A stretch of DNA of 64,000 nucleotides from CAVTWY01 sp963738575 (GCA_963738575.1 CAVTWY010000002.1:62001-126000); one strand, 5' to 3'. Positions 27,615-38,247 are shown, numbered from the stretch's first letter. Numbers and translations: made by a program. The notes: generated from the letters alone by a model not told the origin.

Positions 27615-28976
27615 CTACTTCGCCAACGCGGTGCGTGTCCTGCCGATGTCGACGGGAGAGTGTGCCTCGCGGTGGCGGCTGGCAATCGGCCCGTCAACGG
27701 GAAGGGCTGCGCGCGATCGAGTGGCCTTGTCGGGCTTCGACACAAACTCGGCGCAGGCAACCATGATTGTTCGGCGCTGTTCGAGTGCGTTGTCACGAGC
27801 GTAGGCACGCTCGACGGCATTTCCGACGGTGTGGGCCAGTGACAGCTCGAGCAGTTCAGGTCTGAAGTCGGTTCGCTCACGACCCCAGTTGCGGAACGTG
27901 CTGCGCATACCGTGAACGACGGCGGGTCGGCCGGGTGCGTCCGATGGTACGGGCTCGCGTTCGTGCAGCCGTTTGATCACCTCGTTGAGCGTGTTCTCGC
28001 TCAGGCGGCCCAACTTGCTGCTGCCTGGGAAAAGGTGCGGATTCCGGTCCACGCGGGGGAGGGCCTTCAGCAGCTTCACCGCCCTGGGCGATAGTGGCAC
28101 CCGGTGAGAACGACCCGCCTTCATGCGATCCCCGGGGATCATCCAGACGCCGGCTTCGAGATCGATCTCCGACCAGGTGGCCCCGCGAACCTCACCGTCT
28201 CGGGCGGCGGTCAGGATGGCAAATTCGAGGGCCTTGGCGGCCAGGTCCGTTTGCTCCCTGTGCAGGCGGGACACGAACGCACCGACCGCGTTCACGGGCA
28301 GCGCCGGCTGATGCCCCCGGCTCGTCACCTTCGTCGGCGCCGCCAACGCATGTTCGAGGTGGCCGCGCCATTCGGCGGGGTTCTCGCCGTCGCGCAGACC
28401 GTGCGCCTTGGCCCAGCTCAATACCAGCTTGATGCGATCCCGAACACGGTTCGCGGTTTCCGTCTTTTCGGCCCAGATGGGCTTGACGATCTTCAGCACC
28501 ATGGCCTTGTCGATCTCGGCCACCTGCACGTCACCGATGACCGGGTAGGCATAGGTCTTCAGCGTGTTTTCCCACTGCTGGGCGTGCTTGATGTTCTTCC
28601 AGTTCTGGCGGCGTTCTTCGATGTACTGCTCGGCGGCCTTCTGAAACGTCATCGAGCGGGCAGCGGCGGCTGCCGCCTTGGCCCGCTCTTGCCGCTTCAG
28701 CATAAGAGGGTCACGGTTCTCGCGGATGTCGCGGTGCAGTGCTTCGGCTCGCTCCCTTGCCGCCGCCAGCGAGACCGTTGGGTATGGCCCCAGACCGAGC
28801 GCGCGGCGCCGACCCGCCACCATGGCCCGCAGCACCCATGATCGGGCAGGCGGGTTGCCCGGCGTTTCGGTGACCTGCAAGGCCAATCCAGGCACAGGAC
28901 CGCCGACCGAATGAAGGCCTACGGCGCGCAGGCTTCTCACCTGTTTGTCGGTTAGAACGAGGGCTCGCTTGGGCAT
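27615..28976 (-). CDS. int: tyrosine site-specific integrase, P4 type
   Basis: A 453-residue integrase. In order: the N-terminal DUF4102-type arm-binding domain (about 1-90), the core-binding domain (about 108-190) and the catalytic domain. Catalytic residues are visible: Arg259 in LTAARDGEVRG, His355/Arg358 in HGMRSTFRNW, His382 in LAHTVGNAVE and the nucleophile Tyr392. This class commonly inserts into tRNA 3' ends. The start codon faces the att copy at 29,133, about 160 bases away, a region that may hold arm sites. It presumably acts on the 36-bp tRNA-Asp repeats. Confidence 0.95.
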   Translation of the reverse strand: MPKRALVLTDKQVRSLRAVGLHSVGGPVPGLALQVTETPGNPPARSWVLRAMVAGRRRALGLGPYPTVSLAAARERAEALHRDIRENRDPLMLKRQERAKAAAAAARSMTFQKAAEQYIEERRQNWKNIKHAQQWENTLKTYAYPVIGDVQVAEIDKAMVLKIVKPIWAEKTETANRVRDRIKLVLSWAKAHGLRDGENPAEWRGHLEHALAAPTKVTSRGHQPALPVNAVGAFVSRLHREQTDLAAKALEFAILTAARDGEVRGATWSEIDLEAGVWMIPGDRMKAGRSHRVPLSPRAVKLLKALPRVDRNPHLFPGSSKLGRLSENTLNEVIKRLHEREPVPSDAPGRPAVVHGMRSTFRNWGRERTDFRPELLELSLAHTVGNAVERAYARDNALEQRRTIMVACAEFVSKPDKATRSRAALPVDGPIASRHREAHSPVDIGRTRTALAK

Positions 28977-29132
28977 TTTGTATCCACCAACCTATATCCT
29001 AAAGGATGCTGGATGACGCGGTTCTGGTTGGATTCTTCTGGGACTCTCGCAAGCGGAAAATTAGTCTAAGTTTTTGATTTATAAACACTTTGTGGAACTT
29101 CGTGGGACGTTCCGGGATTCGAACTCACCGGA

Positions 29133-29168
29133 CGTCCACTCCGCCATCATTTAAGCAAACACGGGCCT
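29133..29168 (+). repeat. attachment site copy 2
   Basis: Identical over 36 bp to 17549-17584, same orientation. The tRNA part upstream is not present, as expected of a distal att. Beyond 29,168 only loose similarity to the post-tRNA sequence remains. It closes island 1 and opens the catabolic segment. Confidence 0.9.
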
Positions 29169-29213
29169 GCGCCGCCCCAATTTCTTGTCTACCCCCAAAA
29201 GCTTCCCGACGTG

Positions 29214-29336
29214 TGTGCGCTTTGCGACAGGTTGTGCTGGAACTCGCGCAGGGCTGCAAGCAGCCGATCACGCTGCCCAACGGCGTAACCGGTAACTTCC
29301 TGGCCGACGGTGAAACGTTGGGCATGGCTACGGGGC
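29214..29336 (+). pseudogene. possible fumarylacetoacetase C-terminal remnant
   Basis: One frame reads LELAQGCKQPITLPNG and then NFLADGETLG, which resembles the C-terminal region of fumarylacetoacetases. There is no start and the similarity ends at the benE gene. It sits immediately inside the att repeat, a common place for gene debris. The assignment rests on a short segment recalled by eye. Confidence 0.3.
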
Positions 29337-30578
29337 GGCGTTGCGGCTCGTTGCCGCTGCGACGAAGTCGGGCCGCTCCAGCAACCCTGAGATCACGAAT
29401 CCCGCCAGCAACCCCCAGAACGCAGCGCCGATGTTCAGCAGGCCGAGATCAGCCACCGTCACCAGGAAGGCGACCAAAGCGCCCAAGGTGAATCTGTCGC
29501 TTGAACGCGGTGACGAAGGCGGCCTGCAAGATGCGCAGCATGGCCAGGCCCGCAAGCGCCATGATGAAGGCCTTCGGCGCATGCAGCATCAAGCGCGTGA
29601 AGGCCGGGGACAGCAGCCCGAAGATCACGGCGAGCAACACCGGTGAAGATGCCTGCGGTGTAGTGCCGCGAGCGTTCGCCCGACGCGGTGATGATCGCGT
29701 TCGTCGGCCCGGTCAGGCAGGTGCTGACGCTGCCGACCACCGCGCTCGCCAGCGCACCGATGCCGCAGGCGACGGTGATGGCATCGACCGGCGGCTGATG
29801 TCCCGCCGCCTTCAGCACCGCAATGCCCTGGCCGTTCTGGACCACCAGGACGGTGATCGCCAGCGGCACGACCAGTTCGAACATCGCGCCCCAAGACCAG
29901 GCGGGCGCGTGGACAACGGGTCGCACGAACTCCAACGCGCCGAGGCTCGACGCATCGAATCGCCCCGCCAGAATCGCGACCAGTCGCGCCGACCAGCAAG
30001 GCCCCGATCAGCGGCGGCAACCGTCGCCCCAGCGCGGGCGCGACCGTCAGCAGCAGCCAGACAGCGATCATGGGCGCAACGATGGCGACATCGTCGTGCA
30101 AGGAACGAATCAGATCGAGCCCGAAGCGCAGGAAGACGCCCGCCACCATCCCCATCACGATCGGCATCGGCACCGCGTGCATGGCACGCTTGACCCAGCC
30201 GGTCGCCCCAAGCACCAGCATCAAGCGCCCGGTCGCGTAGAACGCGCCAATCACTTCGGCAAAGCTGAGGTGCCCCAGTGCGGGGCCGACCAGCACGGTG
30301 CCGGGGATGGTCCAGAAGAACGCGAGCGGCTGCCGATACCACCAGCAGAAGAGGATGCTGATCAGCCCGTTGATGAAGAACACGCCGAAGATCCACGACG
30401 CCAGTTCCGCCTCGCTCAATCCGCCTCGTGTGCCGACCGACAGGATGATGGCCACCGGCGCCGTGGCGGCGAACACCCAACCGATGAAGCCGTTGGCGGC
30501 TTCACGCGGGCCAAAGTCGGCCAGCACCTCCCGCCAGCGCGGGATCGGGCCGGACGGCCGCTCGAGGTGGGAGAACAT
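29328..30578 (-). pseudogene. benE: benzoate/H+ symporter BenE, about three frame breaks
   Basis: BenE-family inner-membrane transporter, normally about 390-400 residues with 11-12 helices. Family-like pieces follow in order on the minus strand: EAANGFIGWVFAATAPVAII, FFWTIPGTVLVGPALG, LFELVVPLAI-type helix with VVQNGQGIAVLKAAGHQPP, TCLTGPTNAIITASGE and a last helix ending GLLERPDFVAAATS. Breaks lie near 29,980, 29,640 and 29,490. It starts 45 bases after the activator gene in the same direction, so the two are probably one transcript. It would import benzoate for the divergent ben operon. Confidence 0.82.
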
Positions 30579-30623
30579 CAGCCCGTCCGTGATGCGCAGC
30601 GCGTCCGCCTTGCAAGGCGGACC

Positions 30624-32451
30624 TCACTCGCCATGGTGCAGGATGCCCCGGCTCTTCAGCCGGTACACCATCGCCGGGCGAGTGATGCCAAGCAGGCGCG
30701 CTGCCGCCGCGACATTGCCATGCGCACGAGTCACTGCTTGCTTGAGCAACAAGGTCTCGATGTCATCGAGCGATACCTTGGAGTCGTCCTCGATGCCGTT
30801 CAGCAGGTTGTTGACGTGCTTCGACACGCGGTCGAACTCGGGGTCGGTCGATTGATCCTCGAGCATCCGGGTCGGGTCGGTGTTGATCAGCGCCCCGTCC
30901 CGGCCGACGGCGAACTGTTTGCTGTTGAATTGCTCACCGCTGGTAAACAACTGCGGAGCGTCGATCACCGTGTTCTCGGCCGCCAGGATGACGCCGCGTT
31001 CGATTGACGTTTTCGAGTTCGCGGATGTTGCCTGGCCAGTCGTAGGACATCACGGCATCGACCGCGCGCTGCGTGAAGCCGGTCAGGCGCCGCCCATGCA
31101 GCCGATTGAACTTGCCGAGGAAGTGCGTCATCAACAGCGGAATGTCCTCGCGCCGTTCGCGCACGGGCGTCACGCGGATCGGAAAGACATTGAGGCGGAA
31201 GAACAGATCCTCGCGGAAGCGCCCGGCCGCCGCCGCCTCGCGAAGGTCGACGTTCGTCGCCGCGATGACGCGGACGTCGACGCGCCGGGTCTGGGTATCG
31301 CCGAGGCGCTCGATCTCACCTTCCTGGAGCGCGCGCAAGAGGTTGCCCTGGGCGCCCGCGGACAGTGTGCCGATCTCGTCGAGGAACAGCGTACCGCCGT
31401 CAGCGCGTTCGAAGCGCCCGGCGCGACTGTGCGTGGCACCGGTGAAGGCGCCGCGTTCGGCGCCGAACAACTCCGACTCGATCAGTGACTCAGGAATTGC
31501 CGCGCAGTTCACCGCGACGAAAGGCTTGTGGCTGCGCGAACTCAAGCGATGCAGCATGCGCGCGAAAACCTCCTTGCCGACACCACTCTCGCCGAGAAAC
31601 AGCACCGTGGCATTGGTCGGTGCGACCCGCTGCACCATGTGCAGCACGGAGTTGAAGCCCGGCGAGATGCCGACCGGCTGGGCGGAGTCCGTCGGGTTTC
31701 GTCTGTGCCCGCACCGGCCAACACGGGGTCGCGTGTGGCCGACACCGCCGCCGTCAGCGCATCACTGCGCAGGGCCGCGGGCATCAGGTGCTGCAGGTCC
31801 TCGAATGGCTTCGTCGCCCCATGCCTCGACCGGCTTGCCGACGATGCGGCAGGCGGCCTGGCCCATCGATTGACACTCGACTTCGCGGTAGAGGATCTGG
31901 CGACCCATGAACTCCGTGGAGTAGCCCGACGCATAGCCGACCTGCATCCAGCAGGACGGTTCGGTGCCGATCGGGAAATGCCGGACATGTTCTTCGTCCT
32001 CGACCTGGTGGGTCCAGAGGAACTCGCCGTAGTGTTGGCCCTTCTCGACGTCGAACTCCAGCCGCACCGGCTCGGACAGGCCGATGCCTTCCAGGCAGTG
32101 CATCTGCGGCCCGACCACAAACATGTCCTTCAGCGAAGTCTTGGACCGCACCTTGCGCGCCATCTCCGCGTCGTAGGTGCCGGCCTGGTAGCCCATGCGG
32201 GTGAACAGGCGGCGCGTCACGTCCATGCCCAGGCTCTCGATCATCTCGCGTCGCAGCGAGCCCAGCGCCTTCGCGTGGATCAGCAGCATGCGCTGCTCGT
32301 CCATCCAGATGCGGCCGTCGCTGGTCGAAAAGTGCAGGCGTGCCATCAAGTCGGCAAGGTCTGGGAAGCGGACCTTGTCGATGTCGGCGTGATCGGTGCG
32401 GAGGAGCGGCTGGCTCAAGTCCGCGGGTGAACCCGTACTGGGCTTCTTCAT
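30624..32451 (-). pseudogene. sigma-54-dependent activator of the XylR/DmpR family, about three frame breaks
   Basis: Complete domain set in order: XylR-N effector domain (RFPDLADLMARLHFS), V4R domain (ASGYSTEFMGRQILYRE, CRIVGKPVEAWG), AAA+ domain with Walker A GESGVGKE, GAFTGA sigma-54 contact loop and GGTLFLDEIG, then a Fis-type helix-turn-helix (NVAAAARLLGITRPAMVYRL). Breaks lie near 31,800, 31,670 and 31,010. In this family an aromatic effector binds the N-domain and relieves repression of the ATPase. ATG 32451 begins the conserved part. ATG 32489 has a much better Shine-Dalgarno site (AAAGGAGA) but is in another frame, so an extra indel or a leader peptide is possible. It is divergent from benA and its -24/-12 promoter. 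Confidence 0.88.
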
Positions 32452-32656
32452 GGCCGCCGTCCCGGGCGGCCGTCGATGCACATCAACATCGTTGTCTCCT
32501 TTGCATTTTGTCGCACGGCTCGCGTGATTGCGAGCACGCAACGTGCCATCCGCAGCGCAGCGCGAGCAAGCGCAGCGCGTTCCCTCGTGACGCCCTAGTG
32601 AAAGCAGCGAGATGCCTTCGATCGCGACCCGCGGGAAAGCCCGGCCCATCGATCAG

Positions 32657-32699
32657 ATGATGCATTCGTGACGACGCTCGGCGCGCGTCTTTGCATCAT
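32657..32699. promoter_or_regulatory. candidate upstream activating sequence
   Basis: ATGATGCA (32657-32664) and TGCATCAT (32692-32699) form an inverted pair 35 bases apart centre to centre, about 105-145 bases upstream of the -24 element. XylR/DmpR activators bind inverted repeats at such distances. This is a positional inference; it does not match the known XylR site closely. Confidence 0.35.
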
Positions 32700-32802
32700 T
32701 TGCTTCACGCGCCGATTGTGCGGCCAGGACGAGGCGATTCGGGTTTGCACTTAATCATTCAGTCGCTGTCGAGTGAAGCCGAGCGGCACCGTCGTGAAAA
32801 GT

Positions 32803-32818
32803 TGGCACGGCAAATGCG
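32803..32818 (+). promoter_or_regulatory. sigma-54 (-24/-12) promoter of the ben/meta operon
   Basis: TGGCACGGCAAATGCG has the GG (32804-32805) and GC (32816-32817) dinucleotides exactly ten bases apart and a perfect TGGCAC -24 half. The regulator gene next door encodes a sigma-54 activator. Transcription would start near 32,829, leaving a leader of about 280 bases before benA, in which a GGAGACAAGCTCGATG start at 32921 opens a short peptide frame continuous with benA. Confidence 0.85.
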
Positions 32819-33109
32819 AACACGTGCCTGCCGCGAGCCGTATCGACCAAATGCTCACCGGTGTCGCAAGAACGGCGACGAGAGCAAGAGACTCAAGTCC
32901 GTCAACAGGAGACAAGCTCGATGAACCTGCCGCCTTCGATGCGCGCCCCGCCGCCCCGCGGTGTGAGGCGTGGTCGCCGCCGGCGACCGCCCCGACCATC
33001 CAGTGATGCCGTCGCTGCAGCCGTGCTGCGGCGTGGGTTGACTCGTCCTGCGCGAGCGCCGACCCGCACAGGACCCGACCCGACGTTGACCCGACCCAAG
33101 GAGACCCGC

Positions 33110-34493
33110 GTGATCCAGATCCACCAAGACAACTCGGCCAGCCTCGCCAAACTCGAAGCGATGCTGCAGGACGACCCCGCCAAGCATCTCTATCGCCTGG
33201 ATCGGGCGGTCTTCACCGACGAGCAGCTGTTCGAGCTGGAGATGAAGTACATCTTCGAAGGCAACTGGGTCTATCTGGCGCACGAGAGCCAGATCCCGAA
33301 CGTCAACGACTACCTCACCGTGTACATCGGCCGCCAGCCGGTGGTCATCACGCGCAGCAAGGACGGCCAAGCTCAACGCGCTGGCCAACACCTGCACGCA
33401 CCGCGGCGCGGTGCTGTGCCGGCACAAGAAGGGCAACAAGTCCAGCTTCACCTGCCCGTTCCACGGCTGGACCTTCAGCAACAAGGGCAAGCTGCTGAAG
33501 GTCAAGGACCAGAGCCCGGACGCCGGCTACCCGCCGAGCTTCAACTGCGAAGGCAGCCACGACCTGGTCAAGCTCGGTGCTTTCGAGAGCTACCGCGGCT
33601 TCCTGTTCGGCAGCGTGAATCCCGATGTCGCGCCTCTCGCTGAGTTTCTGGGCGAGACCACCAAGGTCATCGACATGATCGTCGACCAGGCGCCCGATGG
33701 CATCGAGGTGCTGCGCGGTGCCTCGACCTACACCTTCGACGGCAACTGGAAGCTGCAGGCCGAAAACGGCGCCGACGGCTACCACGTCTCGGCCGTGCAC
33801 TGGAACTACGCCGCCACCACGGCGCGCCGCGGTGCCGACGGCAAGGTCGACAACGTCAAGGCGATGAACGCCGGCGCGTGGGCCAAGCAGGGCGGCGGCT
33901 CGTACTCGTTCAAGAACGGCCACATGCTGCTGTGGACCAACTGGTCGAACCCGGAAGACCGGCCGATGTACGCCAAGCGCCCCGAGTGGATCGAGAAGTT
34001 CGGCGAAGCCAAGGCCGACTGGATGCTGCGCAAGTCGCGCAATCTGTGCCTGTACCCGAACGTCTATCTGATGGACCAGTTCAGCTCGCAGATTCGCGTC
34101 GTGCGGCCGATCTCGGTGAACAAGAGCGAGGCCACGATCTACTGCATCGCACCCAAGGGCGAGCCTGCCGAAGCGCGCGAGCGGCGCCTGCGCCAGTACG
34201 AGGACTTCTTCAACGCCACCGGCATGGCCACGCCCGACGATCTGGAGGAGTTCCGCTCCTGCCAGCAAGGCTTCGAGGCGCGCGCCGTCAAGTGGAACGA
34301 CCTCAGCCGCGGTGCGACGCACTGGGTCAAGGGGCCGGACGCCGTGGCCGACCTGATCGGACTCAAGCCCGAGCTCAGCTGCATCAAGACCGAGGACGAG
34401 GGCCTGTACATCGGCCAGCACGAGTACTGGTTGCAGACGATGAAGAAGGCCTACAAGGCCGAGCAGGCCGAGCAAGCCAACGGAGGCAAGTGA
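33110..34493 (+). CDS. benA: benzoate/toluate 1,2-dioxygenase large subunit, one frame break
   Basis: Alpha subunit of the ring-hydroxylating dioxygenase that adds O2 to benzoate, giving the cis-diol acid. The N-terminus IHQDNSASLAKLEAMLQDDP is followed by the Rieske cluster ligands (CTHRG and CPFHGW) and the mononuclear iron site in AENGADGYHVSAVHWNY. GTG 33110 has AAGGAG at the right distance. One extra C near 33,370 splits the frame inside the Rieske domain; bridging it gives about 460 residues, normal for BenA/XylX. First gene after the sigma-54 promoter; overlaps benB. Benzoate against toluate preference cannot be told from sequence. Confidence 0.92.
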
Positions 34494-34982
34494 TGACGCT
34501 GTCCTACGACGCCATTCAAGCCTTCCTGTACCAGGAAGCACGCGCGCAGGCCGAGAAGCGCTGGGCCGACTGGCTGGCGTGTTACGCCGACGACGTGGAC
34601 TACCACATGCCGTGTTGGGACGATGACGACAAGCTCACGACCGACCCGCACAACGAGGTCTCGCTGATCTACTACCCGAGCAAGCAGGGCCTCGAGGACC
34701 GGGTGTTCCGCATCGAGACCGAACGCGCGAGTTCATCGACGCCCGACACACGCTACAACCGCGCGATCTCGAACGTCGAGATCCTCGCGCAGGACGAGAC
34801 GCGGGTGGATCTGTGCTTCAACTGGACCACGCACAGCTTCCGCTACGACATCGTCGACGTGTACTTCGGCACCGCGCGCTACCTGCTCGACACCAGCGGC
34901 GCCGAAGCCCCTGATCAAGAAGAAGTACCTGGTCGTGAAGAACGACTACATCCACCACATGCTCGACGTGTACCACGTCTGA
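34493..34982 (+). CDS. benB: benzoate/toluate 1,2-dioxygenase small subunit, one frame break
   Basis: Beta subunit of the BenAB oxygenase, about 162 residues once bridged. The cystatin-like fold begins SYDAIQAFLYQEARAQAEKR and contains CYADDVDYHMPCWDDD. The frame breaks near 34,905 in a CCCC run; beyond it the expected tail KKKYLVVKNDYIHHMLDVYH reads on to TGA 34982. ATG overlaps the benA stop (TGATG). Confidence 0.9.
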
Positions 34983-34991
34983 GGGGCAGCC

Positions 34992-36013
34992 ATGGCCTAC
35001 AACATCGCGCTGCAGTTCGAAGACGGGGTGACGCGGATCATTCCGTGCGAGGCGACCGAACTGGTGGCCGACGCCGCCTATCGCCAGAAGATCAACATCC
35101 CGCTCGACTGCCGTGACGGCGCCTGCGGCACCTGCAAGTGCCACTGCGAAAGCGGCGAGCTACGAGATGGGCGCGTACATCGAAGACGCGCTCGCCGAAG
35201 ACGAGGCCGCCAAGGGCTACGTGCTCACCTGCCAGATGCGGCCGAAGTCCGACTGCGTGATTCGCGTGCCGGCGTCGGCCGCCTCGTGCAAGACCGAAGT
35301 CGGCATCGCATGGCGGCAAGCTCACGAACATCGCGCGCGATTCGTGCGACCACGGTTACGTTCTCGCTGCAGGCTGAGCGGCCGCTGTCCTTCCTGCCCG
35401 GCCAATACGTCAAGCTGCAGGTGCCGGGCAGCAAGGAAACGCGCTCCTACTCGTTCAGTTCCGCGCCGAACCAGACCGAGTTGTCGTTCCTGATCCGCGA
35501 CGTGCCGAACGGACTGATGAGCACGTTCATGCGCAGCAAGGCCAACACCGGCGACTTCATGATGTTCGCCGGCCCGTACGGCAGCTTCTATCTGCGCCCG
35601 ACGATCCGGCCGATCCTGATGCTGGCCGGCGGCACCGGGCTGGCGCCGTTCCTGTCGATGCTGCTGTGGATCAAGGACAACCCGACCGACCAGCCGATCA
35701 CCTTGGCCTACGGCGTCAACACCAACGACGACCTGGTCGAACTTGGGCACTCTGGCCGAACTGAAGTCGGTGATGCCGAACTTCGATTTCTTCACCGTCA
35801 TGGTGGACCGTGAAAGCGGGCACGCCGCGGCTGGGCTACGTCACCGACCACCTGTCGCCGGGCCAGCTCAACGGCGGCGATGTCGATGTCTACGTCTGCG
35901 GCCCACCGCCGATGGTCGAGGGTGTGCGCAAGTGGATGGCGGGTGTGGGTGTCACGCCGAAGAACTTCCTGTTCGAGAAGTTCTCATCGTCCACCGAAGG
36001 GGCAGCGGCATGA
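34992..36013 (+). pseudogene. benC: benzoate dioxygenase electron-transfer component, about four frame breaks
   Basis: NADH-dependent reductase that feeds the BenAB oxygenase. Domains in order: plant-type [2Fe-2S] domain (CRDGACGTCKCHCESGE), FAD domain (FLPGQYVKLQ and RSYSFSSAPNQ) and NAD domain (ILMLAGGTGLAPFLSMLL, VYVCGPPPMVEGVRKW). The total of about 340 codons equals normal BenC/XylZ. Breaks lie near 35,155, 35,310, 35,743 and 35,815. The stop overlaps the benD start (ATGA). Confidence 0.88.
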
Positions 36014-36797
36014 CACGCAACGATCGCTTCGCGAACAAGGTCGTCATCGTCACCGGTGCGGCCCAGGGCATCGGCCAGCGGTGTGGCGCTCGGCGTCTGC
36101 GCCGAAGGTGGCACCGTGCTGGCGGTGGACCGTTCGCCGCTGGTCCGCGAGGTCGTGAAGCAGATCGTCGCCGCGGGCGGCAAGGGCAGCGCGTTCGAAG
36201 CCGACCTCGAGACCTTTGCCGGTGCGCAGGGCATGGTCGACGAGGCGCTGAAATTGTTCAAGCGCGTGGATGTGCTGATCAACAACGTCGGCGGCACGAT
36301 CTGGACCAAGCCGTATGACCAATACGGCGAGCAGGAGATCGAGAAGGAAATCCGGCGCTCGCTGTTCCCGACCCTGTGGTGCTGCCGCGCGGTGCTGCCC
36401 TTCATGGTCAAGAAGAAGAAGGGCACGATCGTCAACGTCTCGTCGATTGCGACGCGCAGCATCTACCGGGTGCCCTACGCGGCCGCCAAGGGTGGGGTCA
36501 ATGCACTGACCGCGTCGATCGCGATGGAGCAGGCCGGCAACGGCATCCGCATCAACGCCACCGCGCCCGGTGGCACCGAGGCGCCGCCGCGCAAGGTTCC
36601 GCGCAACACAGCCAAGCCGACCGCGAAAGAGAAGGCCTGGTACCAGGGCATCGTCGAGCAGACCAAGGAGTCGAGCCTGATGCACCGCTACGGAACGCTC
36701 GACGAGCAGGTCGCGCCGATCCTGTTCTTCGCCTCAGACGAATCGTCCTACATCACTGGATCGGTGTCTGCCGGTCGGCGGCGGCGACCTCGGCTGA
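36010..36797 (+). pseudogene. benD: dihydroxycyclohexadiene carboxylate dehydrogenase, two frame breaks
   Basis: Short-chain dehydrogenase that oxidises and decarboxylates the benzoate cis-diol to catechol (BenD/XylL). The NAD motif TGAAQGIG, the NNVGGTIW loop and the catalytic S-Y-K set (NVSSIATRSIYRVPYAAAK) are visible. Breaks lie near 36,080 and 36,770; the true end is probably LPVGGGDLG at TGA 36797. About 262 residues, the normal size. Confidence 0.9.
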
Positions 36798-36835
36798 AGC
36801 TGCCTGCGCGCAACGACACAATCGAGGAGACACTC

Positions 36836-38161
36836 ATGCGACAGATCGACGTTCACAAGATCGCCGACGAAGCCAAGTTCAACGGCTTCCACGGCCTGGT
36901 GCTGTTCTGGTGCGCCTTGATCATCATCTTCGACGGCTACGACCTGGCGGTGGCCGGCATCGCGCTGCCGTCGATCATGAAACAGATGGGGGTCGACGCC
37001 ACCAAGGCGGGCTTCATGGTCAGCTCGGCGCTGTTCGGGATGATGTTCGGTGCGATCTTTCTCGGCACCATCGCCGACAAGATCGGTCGGCGCAAGGCGA
37101 TCGCGATCTGCATCGTGCTGTTCAGCGTGTTCACGGCGGCCGCCGGCATGACGAGCGACCCGGTGAGGTTCAGCGTGACGCGCTTCCTCGCAGGCCTGGG
37201 CATCGGCGGCGTGATGCCCAACGTCGTCGCGCAGATGACCGAGTACTCGCCGAAGAAGATTCGCGCGACGATGGTCACGCTGATGTTCAGCGGCTATGCG
37301 GTCGGCGGCATGCTCGCTGCCGTGCTCGGCAAGGGGCTCATCGAGACCTATGGCTGGCAGTCGGTCTTCCTCGCGGCCGGGCTGCCGGTGGTGCTGATTC
37401 CGTTCATTCTGAAGTCCTTGCCCGAGTCGATGCCCTTCCTGCTCAAGCAGGGGCGCCATGACGAGCTCAAGGCGATCGTCGAACGCCTGCAGCCTGGCTT
37501 TCGCCCGACGGCAAGCGACCACTTCGCATTGCCCGCCGAAGACAAGGCCGACAACGCCACCGTAGGGCACCTGTTTCACGATGGCCGCGGCTTCAGCACG
37601 GTGATGTTCTGGATCGCCTTCTTCATGTGCCTGTTCATGGTCTATGCGCTCAGTTCGTGGCTGACCAAGCTGATGGCCGGTGCCGGCTACAGCCTCGGCT
37701 CGGCGCTGACCTTCGTGCTGGTGCTGAACTTCGGCGCCATGCTCGGCGCGGTCGGTGGCGGCTGGCTGGCGGACAAGTTCCACATCAAGTGGGTGCTGTT
37801 CTCGATGTACGTGCTGGCAGCGGTGTCGATCACCCTGCTGGGCGTCCAGATGCCGACCGAGTGCGCTGTTCTTTGTCGTTGGCCTGGCCGGTGCATCGAC
37901 GATCGGCACGCAGATCGTGACCTACGCCTACGTCGGCCAGTTCTACCCGATGGCGATCCGCTCCACTGGCATCGGCTTGGCATCGGGCGTCGGCCGCAGC
38001 GGCGCGATTCTGGCGCCGATCGTGATCGGCACGCTGGTTGGCATGGCCTTGCCGCTGCAGCTGAACTTCTATCGCGATCGCGATTCCCGCCGTGATCGCC
38101 GCCGTGGCCGTGGCGATGATCAATCACAGTCGGTCGGCCTCGGCGCAACACGTCGACGTGA
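36836..38161 (+). pseudogene. benK: benzoate MFS transporter (AAHS family, BenK-like), two frame breaks
   Basis: Twelve-helix aromatic acid:H+ symporter. The AAHS signature DGYDLAVAGIALPSIMKQ in helix 1 and the loop DKIGRRKA are clear, followed by helices up to SITLLGVQMP. The frame changes near 37,860 (then TIGTQIVTYAYVGQFYP) and near 38,075 (PAVIAAVAVAMINHS). The end is uncertain; TGA 38161 gives about 442 codons, typical for BenK. GAGGAGA precedes the ATG. Its placement inside the operon, after benD, matches some ben clusters. Confidence 0.84.
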
Positions 38162-38247
38162 ATGCCAGTCGTCCCGACCTCGCGCCAGCCCGCGCCGGCA
38201 TGGCCAGGCAGTGCCACAGCAACCGCAACGGAACAAGGAACTCCCAC

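Larger units (their letters stand above)
17563..29168. mobile_element. genomic island 1 at tRNA-Asp (integrative and mobilisable type)
   Basis: About 11.6 kb bounded by a 36-bp perfect direct repeat. The tyrosine integrase gene lies inside, next to the right repeat. Contents in order: ParB-like protein, ribbon-helix-helix protein, relaxase, TetR regulator with molybdopterin oxidoreductase and ferredoxin, truncated ferredoxin reductase, acyl-CoA ligase, DUF1016 nuclease, integrase. A relaxase without any type IV secretion genes suggests mobilisation in trans. Boundaries are seen in the sequence; mobility is inferred. Confidence 0.85.

Noticed and set aside
32921..33109. A separate small gene before benA
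   Set aside because: The frame is Arg/Pro-rich, has no family look and is continuous with benA; I treat it as leader sequence, though it has a fair ribosome site.
35743..36318. A BenC-BenD fusion
   Set aside because: It only links the last shifted part of benC to the first part of benD; the ATGA overlap of two separate genes explains the region.
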